The notes under the pieces are model-generated. The model did no database searches and was not told where the DNA came from. It saw only the letters and a list, made by a program, of their open reading frames with translations. This document shows positions 16,474 through 23,856 of a stretch of 30,939 bases of DNA, one piece after another. Position 1 is the first letter of the stretch, and each line of letters begins with the position of its first letter. The position numbers and the translations under genes were made by a program. The DNA lies in NCBI GenBank assembly GCA_934454215.1, contig CAKSGG010000021.1, positions 1 through 30,939 on the forward strand. Direction: 5' to 3'. Source of the DNA: an uncultured Clostridia bacterium (lineage in GTDB: Bacteria; Bacillota; Clostridia; UBA1381).

Positions 16474-16526
16474 AAAACCACATGGGCGTGGCGGTGTTTC
16501 GGCTCTGTTTTGCTCTGTGGTTTTTT
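16474..16526 (+). terminator. Terminator between lysC and the rRNA methyltransferase gene
   Basis: AAAACCACA (16474-16482) pairs with TGTGGTTTT (16516-16524), ending in a T run. The loop is long. CCAC (16478-16481) can alternatively pair with GTGG (16488-16491), which would break the terminator stem, so an attenuator is possible but unproven. Confidence 0.6.
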
Positions 16527-16548
16527 AAATAAATTAAAGGTGAAATTT

Positions 16549-17280
16549 ATGGAAGATAAAATAATAGGAAGAAATCCCGTGCTTGAGGCTGTCAAAAGCG
16601 GCAGACCGATTGACAAAATACTTGTAAAAAAGGGTAAGCTTGAAGGCTCTATAGTCCCGATTATAAAAAAAGCGCATGACGCAGGGTTTATAGTTCAGGA
16701 GGTTGAGCATCATAAGCTTGACGCAATCGCCGAGGGCGAAAATCATCAGGGAATAATTGCATACGTAAGTCCGTATGAATATGTAAAGGTTTCGGATATT
16801 CTCGAATCGGCACGCAGGAAGAATGAACCGCCGTTTGTGATAATATGCGATAAAATAACAGACCCTCATAATCTGGGTGCAATTCTGCGAACGGCAAACT
16901 GCGTCGGTGCGCACGGAATAATTATTCCAAAACGAAACAGCGTGGGACTTAACAGCACAGCCGTTAAAGCTGCGGCAGGTGCGGCAGAATATACGCCCGT
17001 CGCAAAGGTGACAAATATTTCATCTGCTATAGATGACCTAAAAAAAGAAGGCTTATGGATTGCCGCCGCCGACATGGACGGGGACGAAATGTATAAGGCA
17101 GATTTAACCGGGGCGCTCGGACTGGTTATCGGCAGCGAGGGCGAAGGAATAAGCAGGCTTGTTAAGGAGCATTGCGATTTTACGGTAAGCATACCGATGA
17201 ACGGTGATATAAATTCGCTTAATGCGTCGGTTGCGGCAGGAATTTTAATGTACGAGGCTTTAAGGCAGAGAAGCAAATAA
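16549..17280 (+). CDS. rlmB: 23S rRNA 2'-O-ribose methyltransferase (RlmB/TrmH family)
   Basis: This 243-residue SpoU/TrmH-family enzyme uses S-adenosylmethionine to methylate a ribose 2'-hydroxyl; the full-length layout fits RlmB (23S guanosine 2251). An N-terminal substrate-binding domain (1-75, IIGRNPVLEAVKSG, GIIAYVSPYEY) is followed by the knotted SPOUT domain. The three motifs are intact: DPHNLGAILRTA (Asn108, Arg114), GLVIGSEGEGISRL (191-204) and SIPMNGDINSLNASVAAGI (214-232). ATG 16549 follows AAAGGTG at 6 nt; an in-frame TTG at 16510 lies within the terminator stem and is rejected. The exact target nucleotide is inferred from the family. Confidence 0.88.
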   Translation: MEDKIIGRNPVLEAVKSGRPIDKILVKKGKLEGSIVPIIKKAHDAGFIVQEVEHHKLDAIAEGENHQGIIAYVSPYEYVKVSDILESARRKNEPPFVIICDKITDPHNLGAILRTANCVGAHGIIIPKRNSVGLNSTAVKAAAGAAEYTPVAKVTNISSAIDDLKKEGLWIAAADMDGDEMYKADLTGALGLVIGSEGEGISRLVKEHCDFTVSIPMNGDINSLNASVAAGILMYEALRQRSK

Positions 17281-17326
17281 TTTCTCGTTATGCTTTAAAT
17301 ATATAATTATTATGTCATATATACAT

Positions 17327-17355
17327 TATACATGAATTGCCGATTGTGGTATAAT
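17327..17355 (+). promoter_or_regulatory. Extended -10 promoter of the UPF0237-UPF0210 pair
   Basis: TATACA (17327-17332), a 17-nt spacer and TATAAT (17350-17355) with an upstream TGG (extended -10) predict a start near 17362. That rules out the ATG at 17361 as the translation start. Confidence 0.75.
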
Positions 17356-17393
17356 TCAGTATGGTGCAGACAAAAGAAAGGAAAAATATAAAT

Positions 17394-17663
17394 ATGAAAG
17401 CAGTAGTTACGGTTGTCGGAAAAGACGCAAAGGGAATAATTGCAAAGGTCAGCACTGCACTTTATGAGTGCGACGTAAACATTCTTGACATTTCGCAAAC
17501 CATAATGCAGGATTTGTTCACAATGATAATGCTTGTTGACTGCAATGAAAACGAATACGACATTTCCGCTATAGACAGCAAATTACAGGACGCAGCAAAG
17601 GAAATCGGAATGTCTATCAGACTTCAGCGTGAGGACATATTCTCATCAATGCACAAGATTTGA
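17394..17663 (+). CDS. ACT domain protein, UPF0237 family
   Basis: This 89-residue protein is essentially a single ACT domain (KAVVTVVGKDAKGIIAKVSTALYECDVNILDIS, residues 2-34 in outline). ACT domains usually bind small ligands such as amino acids. It belongs to the UPF0237 family, whose genes are commonly paired with UPF0210 genes, as here, 11 bp downstream. The start is ATG 17394 with AAAGGA about 11 nt upstream; the longer reading from 17361 would begin at the predicted transcription start. The natural ligand and function are not established, and a sensor role for the neighbour is an inference. Confidence 0.88.
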   Translation: MKAVVTVVGKDAKGIIAKVSTALYECDVNILDISQTIMQDLFTMIMLVDCNENEYDISAIDSKLQDAAKEIGMSIRLQREDIFSSMHKI

Positions 17664-17674
17664 GGTGACGACAC

Positions 17675-19042
17675 ATGATAAATCCATTTGAAGTTTTAGA
17701 AACAATCAATATGATTGACCGTGAAAACCTTGATATAAGAACCATTACAATGGGTATTTCACTTAAAAGCTGCGCTAACCCCGATGTTGATATTGTATGC
17801 GAAAACGTATATAATAAGATAACGGCATACGCAAAGGACTTGGTAAAGGTCGGCGAGGATATTGAGCGCCAGTTCGGTATTCCTATTGTTCACAAGCGTA
17901 TATCGGTAACGCCTGTCGCAACGCTTGTTGACGCACTCGATAAACCTGACATTGATAAAGCCGTAAAAATCGCAAAAGCGCTTGATAAAGCCGCAAAAGC
18001 TTGCGGAGTAAACTTTATCGGCGGTTATTCGGCGCTTGTGCATAAGGGCTATACGAACGGAGAAAGAATATTAATTCAGTCCATTCCCTATGCACTGTCA
18101 CAGACAGAGCTTGTTTGTTCAAGCGTAAACGTAGGCTCGACAAGAGCCGGTATAAACATGGACGCAGTTAAGGAAATGGGGCTTATCGTAAAGAAAGCCG
18201 CAGAGCTTACGGCAGACACACAGGGATTTGCTTGTGCAAAGCTTGTTGTATTCTGTAATGCGGTTGAGGATAACCCGTTTATGGCAGGCGCATTTCTCGG
18301 CGAGGGCGAGGGCGAATGTGTAATAAACGTCGGCGTATCTGGACCGGGAGTTGTAAAATGCGCTCTTGAAAAAGTCAAGGGCAAGGACTTCGGAGACGTT
18401 GCGGAAACAATAAAAAAGACAGCGTTCAAGATAACAAGAATGGGTCAGCTTGTGGCTCAGGAAGCGTCAAAGAGACTGAACGTTCCGTTCGGAATCGTTG
18501 ATTTATCGCTTGCGCCGACCCCTGCGGTAGGCGACAGCGTTGCATATATATTGGAAGAAATGGGACTTGAAAAATGCGGAACGCACGGAACAACCGCCGC
18601 CCTTGCACTGCTTAACGACGCAGTTAAAAAAGGCGGAATCATGGCTTCGGGCTATGTCGGCGGTTTGAGCGGAGCATTTATCCCCGTTTCGGAGGACGCA
18701 GGAATGATAGCCGCCGCAAAATGCGGTTCGCTGTCAATCGAAAAGCTTGAAGCTATGACCTGCGTATGCTCGGTAGGACTTGACATGATAGTTATTCCGG
18801 GCGACACAACAGCCGCAACAATCTCGGCAATTATCGCCGACGAGGCGGCAATAGGTATGGTCAATTCAAAGACCACGGCAGTCAGAATTATACCCGCCCC
18901 CAATGCAAAAGAGGGAGATGTGGTCGAATTCGGCGGACTGCTCGGCACAGGGCCGGTAATGCCTGTAAGAAAATACTCCTCACAGGAGTTTATCGACAGA
19001 GGCGGACGTATTCCGGCGCCTTTACAAAGCTTAAAAAACTAA
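17675..19042 (+). CDS. UPF0210 (DUF711, PFL-like) family protein
   Basis: This 455-residue protein belongs to UPF0210/DUF711. Structures of the family show a fold related to pyruvate formate-lyase and ribonucleotide reductase barrels, but I know of no established reaction. Family features are MGISLKSCANPDVD near the N-terminus, CSSVNVGSTRAGINMDAVKEMG (in the 145-170 region), GEGEGECVINVGVSGPGVVKCAL, and the long alanine/glycine-rich C-terminus. No glycyl-radical consensus is evident. GAGGTGA precedes the ATG, and the gene is co-transcribed with the UPF0237 gene. No signal peptide is seen, so it is probably cytoplasmic. Confidence 0.9.
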   Translation: MINPFEVLETINMIDRENLDIRTITMGISLKSCANPDVDIVCENVYNKITAYAKDLVKVGEDIERQFGIPIVHKRISVTPVATLVDALDKPDIDKAVKIAKALDKAAKACGVNFIGGYSALVHKGYTNGERILIQSIPYALSQTELVCSSVNVGSTRAGINMDAVKEMGLIVKKAAELTADTQGFACAKLVVFCNAVEDNPFMAGAFLGEGEGECVINVGVSGPGVVKCALEKVKGKDFGDVAETIKKTAFKITRMGQLVAQEASKRLNVPFGIVDLSLAPTPAVGDSVAYILEEMGLEKCGTHGTTAALALLNDAVKKGGIMASGYVGGLSGAFIPVSEDAGMIAAAKCGSLSIEKLEAMTCVCSVGLDMIVIPGDTTAATISAIIADEAAIGMVNSKTTAVRIIPAPNAKEGDVVEFGGLLGTGPVMPVRKYSSQEFIDRGGRIPAPLQSLKN

Positions 19043-19058
19043 ATTCTTAGTTTTTTAA
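19031..19058 (+). terminator. A/T-rich hairpin overlapping the UPF0210 stop codon
   Basis: TTAAAAAACTAA (19031-19042) and TTAGTTTTTTAA (19047-19058) are perfectly complementary with a 4-nt loop. The stem is weak and includes the stop codon. It may terminate partially before the ATPase operon, which starts 34 bp later without an obvious promoter. Confidence 0.55.
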
Positions 19059-19091
19059 TATAAATCATCAAACAAAGGGAGGTTTTGTAGT

Positions 19092-19403
19092 GTGGAGGAT
19101 TTGATTTTAAAAATCATTGATATTGAGGACCGTGCCCAAGACGTTATAAAGGACGCCAAAAAGGCAAATAAGAACCTCGATAAAAACATTGCGGACGAAA
19201 CCCGCAAGCTTCATCAAAGCATTTCAAACCAAGCGGTGTCAAAATGCGAAAATCTTAAGGAGCTGGAGCTTCATGAAGCAGAGGCAAAGTGCAAAAAGAT
19301 TGAGGAGGATTCCGAAAATCAGATTGCGGCTTTGGAAAAAAAGCGCAGTGAAAACAAGGACACATGGATTAACAAAATTGTTGAAAACATTATCGGCAGT
19401 TAA
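19092..19403 (+). CDS. ntpF: V/A-type ATPase peripheral stalk subunit G/H
   Basis: This 103-residue, highly charged, almost entirely helical protein (ILKIIDIEDRAQDVIKDAKKAN, then long K/E-rich stretches) is a coiled coil, as expected for the stator subunit called G, H or NtpF that pairs with subunit E. It starts with GTG after GGGAGG at 9 nt. It is the first gene of the ATPase operon, 14 bp before subunit C. Sequence identity among such coiled coils is low, so the assignment rests on length, helix pattern and position. Confidence 0.8.
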   Translation: MEDLILKIIDIEDRAQDVIKDAKKANKNLDKNIADETRKLHQSISNQAVSKCENLKELELHEAEAKCKKIEEDSENQIAALEKKRSENKDTWINKIVENIIGS

Positions 19404-19417
19404 GCGAGGTGTATGCT

Positions 19418-20461
19418 ATGAATTCAGATTACTGTGCTATTTCAGCCAAGCTTAAATCCATGTATTCAAAATTTTTGAGCAAAGAGGATTACGAGCAGCT
19501 TTTAAGCAAAAAGACGGTCAGCGATATATGCGCTTATCTGAAAACTCTTCCGGCTTACGCCCCTGTTCTCGAATCGGTCAGCGAGCGCGACATTCACAGA
19601 GGACAGATTGAAATTCTGATTTCGATGGAGATTTTTGACGAATATGTTCGGCTCTACGATTTTTTGGACAGCTCCAAAAGAGCAGTCCTCAAATTCTGGT
19701 TTATGCGGCGTGAAATAATATTTCTTACCCGTGAGCTGCGTTATATATTCACTCATGAATCGAGAAATTCGGATACCGTAAGCAAAGACAAATTTGAAGC
19801 GTTTTTTGAAACGCATACAAAAATCGACCGTGAATTAATGCTTAATGCAACAAGTCTTTCCGACTGTATAGAAGCGTGCAAAAACACTCCTTATGCGGAG
19901 CCGCTGCAGCGAGCCGAAAACCTCGGTTCGGACTTCTTTTCGGTGAGTATGATTCTTGAGATGTTCTATTACACGTCAATATGGCATACGGTGAGCAGAA
20001 CTCTTGACCGAACACAATCGGATTTATTCAAAAAGGCTCTCGGCTCAAAAATAGACGCATTGAATATTCTGTGGATTTACCGCGGTAAAAAATACTTTAA
20101 TTTTGAGGACGAAATCATATTTACATATCTTATCCCGATAAGGTACAGACTTACCGAGGATTTGATAAAGGAGCTTGTATATGCCGAAAAAATCGAAAAC
20201 TTTATCGACATTGTATCGCAAACCAAATATGCGTCACTCTTTGACGGTGTAAACGACGGAATATTCCCCGAGGAAAATTACATGACCTTTATCAGAAAAA
20301 TAGATAAAACCATGTTCTTTACTTATCCTCAGTCATTGATTGCGGTTTACACATACCTTGATTTAAAAGAGCTTGAGCTTGATAACATTAAAACAGTGGT
20401 TGAGGGCATACGCTACGGCAAAACCGCAGACAGTATCCGCCCCCATATCCATATAGATTAA
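19418..20461 (+). CDS. ntpC: V/A-type ATPase subunit C (d-like)
   Basis: Subunit C (347 aa) is the soluble funnel-shaped adaptor that joins the central stalk to the membrane rotor ring. The sequence is mostly helical, with family-like segments KLKSMYSKFLSKEDYEQLL, FWFMRREIIFLTRELRYIF and the C-terminal IAVYTYLDLKELELDNIKTVVEGIRYG. ATG 19418 is chosen because GAGGTG lies about 7 nt upstream; the in-frame GTG at 19409 overlaps that site. In E. hirae this gene follows E; here it precedes I. Confidence 0.9.
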   Translation: MNSDYCAISAKLKSMYSKFLSKEDYEQLLSKKTVSDICAYLKTLPAYAPVLESVSERDIHRGQIEILISMEIFDEYVRLYDFLDSSKRAVLKFWFMRREIIFLTRELRYIFTHESRNSDTVSKDKFEAFFETHTKIDRELMLNATSLSDCIEACKNTPYAEPLQRAENLGSDFFSVSMILEMFYYTSIWHTVSRTLDRTQSDLFKKALGSKIDALNILWIYRGKKYFNFEDEIIFTYLIPIRYRLTEDLIKELVYAEKIENFIDIVSQTKYASLFDGVNDGIFPEENYMTFIRKIDKTMFFTYPQSLIAVYTYLDLKELELDNIKTVVEGIRYGKTADSIRPHIHID

Positions 20462-20463
20462 GC

Positions 20464-20482
20464 GTCCGTACAAAAAACGGAC
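20464..20482 (+). other. Small hairpin between subunit C and I genes
   Basis: GTCCGT (20464-20469) pairs with ACGGAC (20477-20482), with no T tract. It may be an mRNA stability or processing element within the operon. Confidence 0.4.
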
Positions 20483-20507
20483 TCTGACGAAAGAGAGGAG
20501 GAATATA

Positions 20508-22406
20508 ATGGCGATAGTTAAAATGAAGGCCGTCACCTTCTCAGCCCAAATAAGCGACTTTGAATACGTTGCCGAAAAATACATTTACGGCAGAGACATT
20601 CACCTTGAAAAAGCCATGAATGTCATCACAAACCGCAAGCGTATTCAGGGCTTTGACGAAAATACCGATTACGACCTTCTTGCCAAAAATGCGCTGTCTA
20701 TAATTAAGCTTGCCGGACAGAACCCGAATCCTAAAATAATTGCCAAGGACGGTACTACTCTGGAAAGTATGCAAAACTTTGTAGACGGCATTAATCTCCG
20801 CATCAAAAACGAACGCGAGGAAAGCGAACGTTTGCATAATCAGGTTGAAAACAATCAGAAAATAATCAATCAGCTTGATTTAATGCCGGATTTAGATGTG
20901 GAGCTGCAAAAAATATTCGGAATGGAGTTTATAAAGGCGCAGTTCGGGCATATACCCCGCACTGGCTATAAAACTCTGACGACTTACCTGGACAATCTGG
21001 AAACATTCTTTATCGTAACGGCGGAAAACGCTACGGAGGTTTGGGGTATCTACTTTGTTCCCGAGGTCAAGCAGCGGAAAATCGAAGAGGTTTTCGCATC
21101 GCTTTACTTTGAACCCGAATACGTGACATCAGAGTTCCCCGGAACGCCCCGTGAAATAAAGAAATTCCTTACGGAGCAGAACGAAACGCTGAATAAACAA
21201 ATTCAGGAGCTGTCAAAAAAGACAGCGAAAATGCTTGAGGATTCTCAGGATAAACTCAGCATGATTTACAATCTTGCCAAAAAGAGAGAGCAGTTTGCCG
21301 AAATACGCAGAAACGCCGTTCATTCGGATATGTTCTTCTATGTGGTCGGCTGGATGGAAGCAAAAGAGGCAGACAAGCTGGAAAAAGAAATAAACGATTC
21401 GGGCGACGTTGTAATGTTTTACTCGGAGGATGCGTCAAAGACAAAAGAACTTGACCCTCCGACAAAACTGAAAAACAACTTTATATTCAGACCGTTCGAG
21501 ATGTTTGTAAAAATGTACGGCTTGCCCGCATACGGTGAGATTGACCCGACGCCGATTTTGGCAATAACATATATTCTGTTCTTCGGAATAATGTTCGGAG
21601 ATGTGGGTCAGAGCGCTATTCTTGCAATAGCCGGATTTATAATTTACAAAGTTAAAAAGCTTGACCTTGCAGGCATTATCGGCATGGTAGGTCTTGCAGG
21701 TATTGTTACGGGTTTCATTTACGGAAGCTTTTTCGGAAATGAAGAAATTATTCCGAGACTGTTCGGAATTACAACGGTAAAGCCGATGCAGTCGATTATG
21801 CCGCTGCTTATCGGTACGGTATGTATGGGCGCTTGCATTATTCTGTTCGGAATGTGCCTTAACGTTATAAATATGTTCCGTGAGCATGACATAGGTGCGG
21901 CAATCTTCGGGCATAACGGCATAGCGGGAATTGTATTCTACCTGAGTATAATACTTGTCGTTGTAAATCTGCTTGCAGGCTTGAATATTCCGGGTGTTGT
22001 GTTTGCGGTACTGTTTACCGTATCACTGCTGTCGATGTATTTATGTACGCCGCTTACAAGGCTTGTCGAGGGTAAAAAGCACTGGCTGCCGTCAAACGGA
22101 ATGTTCTTTGTAGAGAACCTGTTTGAGATGTTTGAGGTTGTACTGAGCTTCTGTACAAACACAATATCATTCCTGAGAATAGGCGCATTTGCGGTAATTC
22201 ACGTCGGCATGATGATGGCGGTTTCGGCATTGTCGGGCGGTGGCGGAGCAGGAGCACTTATCGTAACGATATTGGGTAACATAATCGTTATGGTGCTGGA
22301 GGGCTTAATAGTTGCCATTCAGGTGCTTCGTCTTGAATATTACGAGATGTTCAGCCGTTACTTCCAGGGAACAGGTAAAGAATTTGTATCATTAAAAAAT
22401 AAATAA
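20508..22406 (+). CDS. ntpI: V/A-type ATPase membrane subunit I (a)
   Basis: Subunit I (632 aa) forms the ion half-channels against the K ring. The N-terminal half (1 to about 345) is cytoplasmic, with two coiled-coil arms (near 95-125 and 220-265). The C-terminal half holds about seven or eight membrane helices, starting at TPILAITYILFFGIMFGDVGQ. The essential arginine of the channel is in SFLRIGAFAVIHVG (Arg557), and a second conserved Arg is in QVLRLEYYEMFSRYF (Arg608). GGAGGAA precedes the ATG. Length and motifs are normal for bacterial V/A-type enzymes. Confidence 0.95.
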   Translation: MAIVKMKAVTFSAQISDFEYVAEKYIYGRDIHLEKAMNVITNRKRIQGFDENTDYDLLAKNALSIIKLAGQNPNPKIIAKDGTTLESMQNFVDGINLRIKNEREESERLHNQVENNQKIINQLDLMPDLDVELQKIFGMEFIKAQFGHIPRTGYKTLTTYLDNLETFFIVTAENATEVWGIYFVPEVKQRKIEEVFASLYFEPEYVTSEFPGTPREIKKFLTEQNETLNKQIQELSKKTAKMLEDSQDKLSMIYNLAKKREQFAEIRRNAVHSDMFFYVVGWMEAKEADKLEKEINDSGDVVMFYSEDASKTKELDPPTKLKNNFIFRPFEMFVKMYGLPAYGEIDPTPILAITYILFFGIMFGDVGQSAILAIAGFIIYKVKKLDLAGIIGMVGLAGIVTGFIYGSFFGNEEIIPRLFGITTVKPMQSIMPLLIGTVCMGACIILFGMCLNVINMFREHDIGAAIFGHNGIAGIVFYLSIILVVVNLLAGLNIPGVVFAVLFTVSLLSMYLCTPLTRLVEGKKHWLPSNGMFFVENLFEMFEVVLSFCTNTISFLRIGAFAVIHVGMMMAVSALSGGGGAGALIVTILGNIIVMVLEGLIVAIQVLRLEYYEMFSRYFQGTGKEFVSLKNK

Positions 22407-22436
22407 GGGTTTTTATAAAGAAAGGATATGATTGAT

Positions 22437-22859
22437 ATGTTGATGAAAATATTATTCGGACTTATAGCATTGAGCGTTGCAGCTCCTATAGCATTGTATT
22501 ACAAGAGCGGTAAAAGCAAGGGTAAGGAATGTTTGCTGATGAATGCAATTTCATTCTTTGCTTGTATCGGAATCGGAGTTATATATTCACTTGGCTGTGC
22601 TGTTCCGGCACTTGCGGCAGGTGCGGCAGGCGCAGGCGGACTTTCGGTCGGTGAAGGTTTAAAATATTTGGGCGCCGCTCTTGCAACGGGTCTTAGCGGT
22701 ATCGGCGGCGGTATTGCCGTTTCATCGGCGGCTGCGGCAGCTATCGGCGCTATGAGCGAAAATGAAAAAATCATGGGTAAAACGCTTATCTTCGTTGCTC
22801 TTGCAGAAGGTATCGCTCTGTACGGTCTTGTTATCTCGTTCATGATTCTGAATGCTTAA
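22437..22859 (+). CDS. ntpK: V/A-type ATPase rotor subunit K (c ring)
   Basis: Subunit K (140 aa from this start) forms the rotor ring. Four membrane helices are visible: about 1-20, 33-52, 70-96 and 114-139. The second hairpin is the canonical c-type hairpin with the ion-binding Glu124 in FVALAEGIALYGLVISF. The first hairpin has no carboxylate in its membrane helices, as in E. hirae NtpK. The residue matching the Na+-ligand Gln110 of E. hirae is Val95 here, at exactly the same 29-residue distance from the glutamate. ATG 22437 is favoured by AAAGGA 10 nt upstream; ATG 22428 nearly abuts that site. Identity is sure; ion choice is inferred. Confidence 0.93.
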   Translation: MLMKILFGLIALSVAAPIALYYKSGKSKGKECLLMNAISFFACIGIGVIYSLGCAVPALAAGAAGAGGLSVGEGLKYLGAALATGLSGIGGGIAVSSAAAAAIGAMSENEKIMGKTLIFVALAEGIALYGLVISFMILNA

Positions 22860-22885
22860 AATGAGCAGTAAGGAGTATTTTGATT

Positions 22886-23194
22886 ATGAGAATGTACTTA
22901 ATCAGCGATAATGTAGATACTCAAATCGGTATGCGTCTTGCCGGAATTGACGGCTGTGTGGTGCATACGCCGGAGGAAGTGCAGAATGAAATAAAAAAAG
23001 CGCTTACAGACAAGGAGCTTGGCATATTGGTATTGACCGAAAAGGCAGGCGCAATGGTTCAGGAATATCTGCGGACGTTAAAGCTGACGCTGCATACTCC
23101 GCTTATTATCGAAATTCCCGACCGTCACGGCAGCCGTGATATTGCCCACTCCATAAACAGTCTGGTGCAGGAATCCATCGGGCTGAAATTATAA
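22886..23194 (+). CDS. ntpG: V/A-type ATPase subunit F
   Basis: Subunit F (102 aa) is a small central-stalk protein that pairs with subunit D and affects ATPase regulation. It has the expected alternating beta/alpha pattern: RMYLISDNVDTQIGMRLAGI at the start, LGILVLTEKAGAMVQEYL in the middle, and LIIEIPDRHGS before a C-terminal helix. ATG 22886 lies 10 nt after AAGGAG. A TTG at 22880 and an ATG at 22892 are possible alternatives. It sits between K and E, unlike in E. hirae, where F follows C. Confidence 0.9.
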   Translation: MRMYLISDNVDTQIGMRLAGIDGCVVHTPEEVQNEIKKALTDKELGILVLTEKAGAMVQEYLRTLKLTLHTPLIIEIPDRHGSRDIAHSINSLVQESIGLKL

Positions 23195-23214
23195 TAACAG
23201 GGAGGTCTACCGCT

Positions 23215-23820
23215 ATGGATAACTTAAAGGAAAAATTAAACACTTTTACTTCGCTTGTTTTGGACGATGCAGGAACAAAACGAGACGAATTAATGGAAAA
23301 AGTACAGGAAAAGCATGACACGCTTGTAAATGCAAAGGAAACGGAGTTTCTTGAAGAAGCATACGAATCTATTCAGCACAGCATTTCCGACGCAAAAAAA
23401 GCGGCAAACGAAAAGGTTCTTCATGTTGAACTTGAAGCAAAAAAGAAGCTGCTTTTAACCCGTGAAAACATAATAAAAGAGGTTATGGACGGCGCTAAGG
23501 AAAAGCTAAAAGCATATACTCACACCGAGGAATACGGAAAATGGCTGCTTGACAAAGTTGAAAAAGCACTTTTTGAAGTCGGCAAGGGCTCAAAGGTTGT
23601 CTATATATCATCGGACGACCTCCGTTTCAAGGAGCAGATTGAAAAATTTTCCGACGGTGAAGCGCAGGTAAGCGTTGAAGCGGCAAATGAAAAGGATTTC
23701 ATAGGCGGCGTCAAGGTTTTCAATCCCGAGCGCAGAGTCAGCGTTGATTATTCGTTCAAGGAAATGCTTGCGGAAGAAAAGAAAGAATTTCTTCAGAACA
23801 GCGGGCTTACAATTGATTAA
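23215..23820 (+). CDS. ntpE: V/A-type ATPase peripheral stalk subunit E
   Basis: Subunit E (201 aa) forms the outer stalk with the small coiled-coil subunit encoded first in the operon and anchors the A3B3 head. The N-terminal half (about 1-105) is a long charged helix, and the C-terminal half is globular, with KVVYISSDDLRF and the family-typical DFIGGVKVFNPERRVSVDYSF (in outline, residues 161-182). GGGAGGT lies 8 nt before the ATG. It is followed by subunit A after 36 bp. Confidence 0.92.
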   Translation: MDNLKEKLNTFTSLVLDDAGTKRDELMEKVQEKHDTLVNAKETEFLEEAYESIQHSISDAKKAANEKVLHVELEAKKKLLLTRENIIKEVMDGAKEKLKAYTHTEEYGKWLLDKVEKALFEVGKGSKVVYISSDDLRFKEQIEKFSDGEAQVSVEAANEKDFIGGVKVFNPERRVSVDYSFKEMLAEEKKEFLQNSGLTID

Positions 23821-23856
23821 TCAACAGATATAATAAAGCTGAAAGGAAGGATAAAT

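Noticed and set aside
17361..17393. Upstream ATG that would lengthen the UPF0237 protein by 11 residues
   Set aside because: A good extended -10 promoter places the transcription start almost exactly at this ATG, leaving no room for a ribosome binding site.
21435..21914. 159-codon ORF antisense to ntpI
   Set aside because: Overlaps the membrane domain of subunit I completely; its cysteine/histidine/asparagine-rich composition is that of a reverse-frame shadow.
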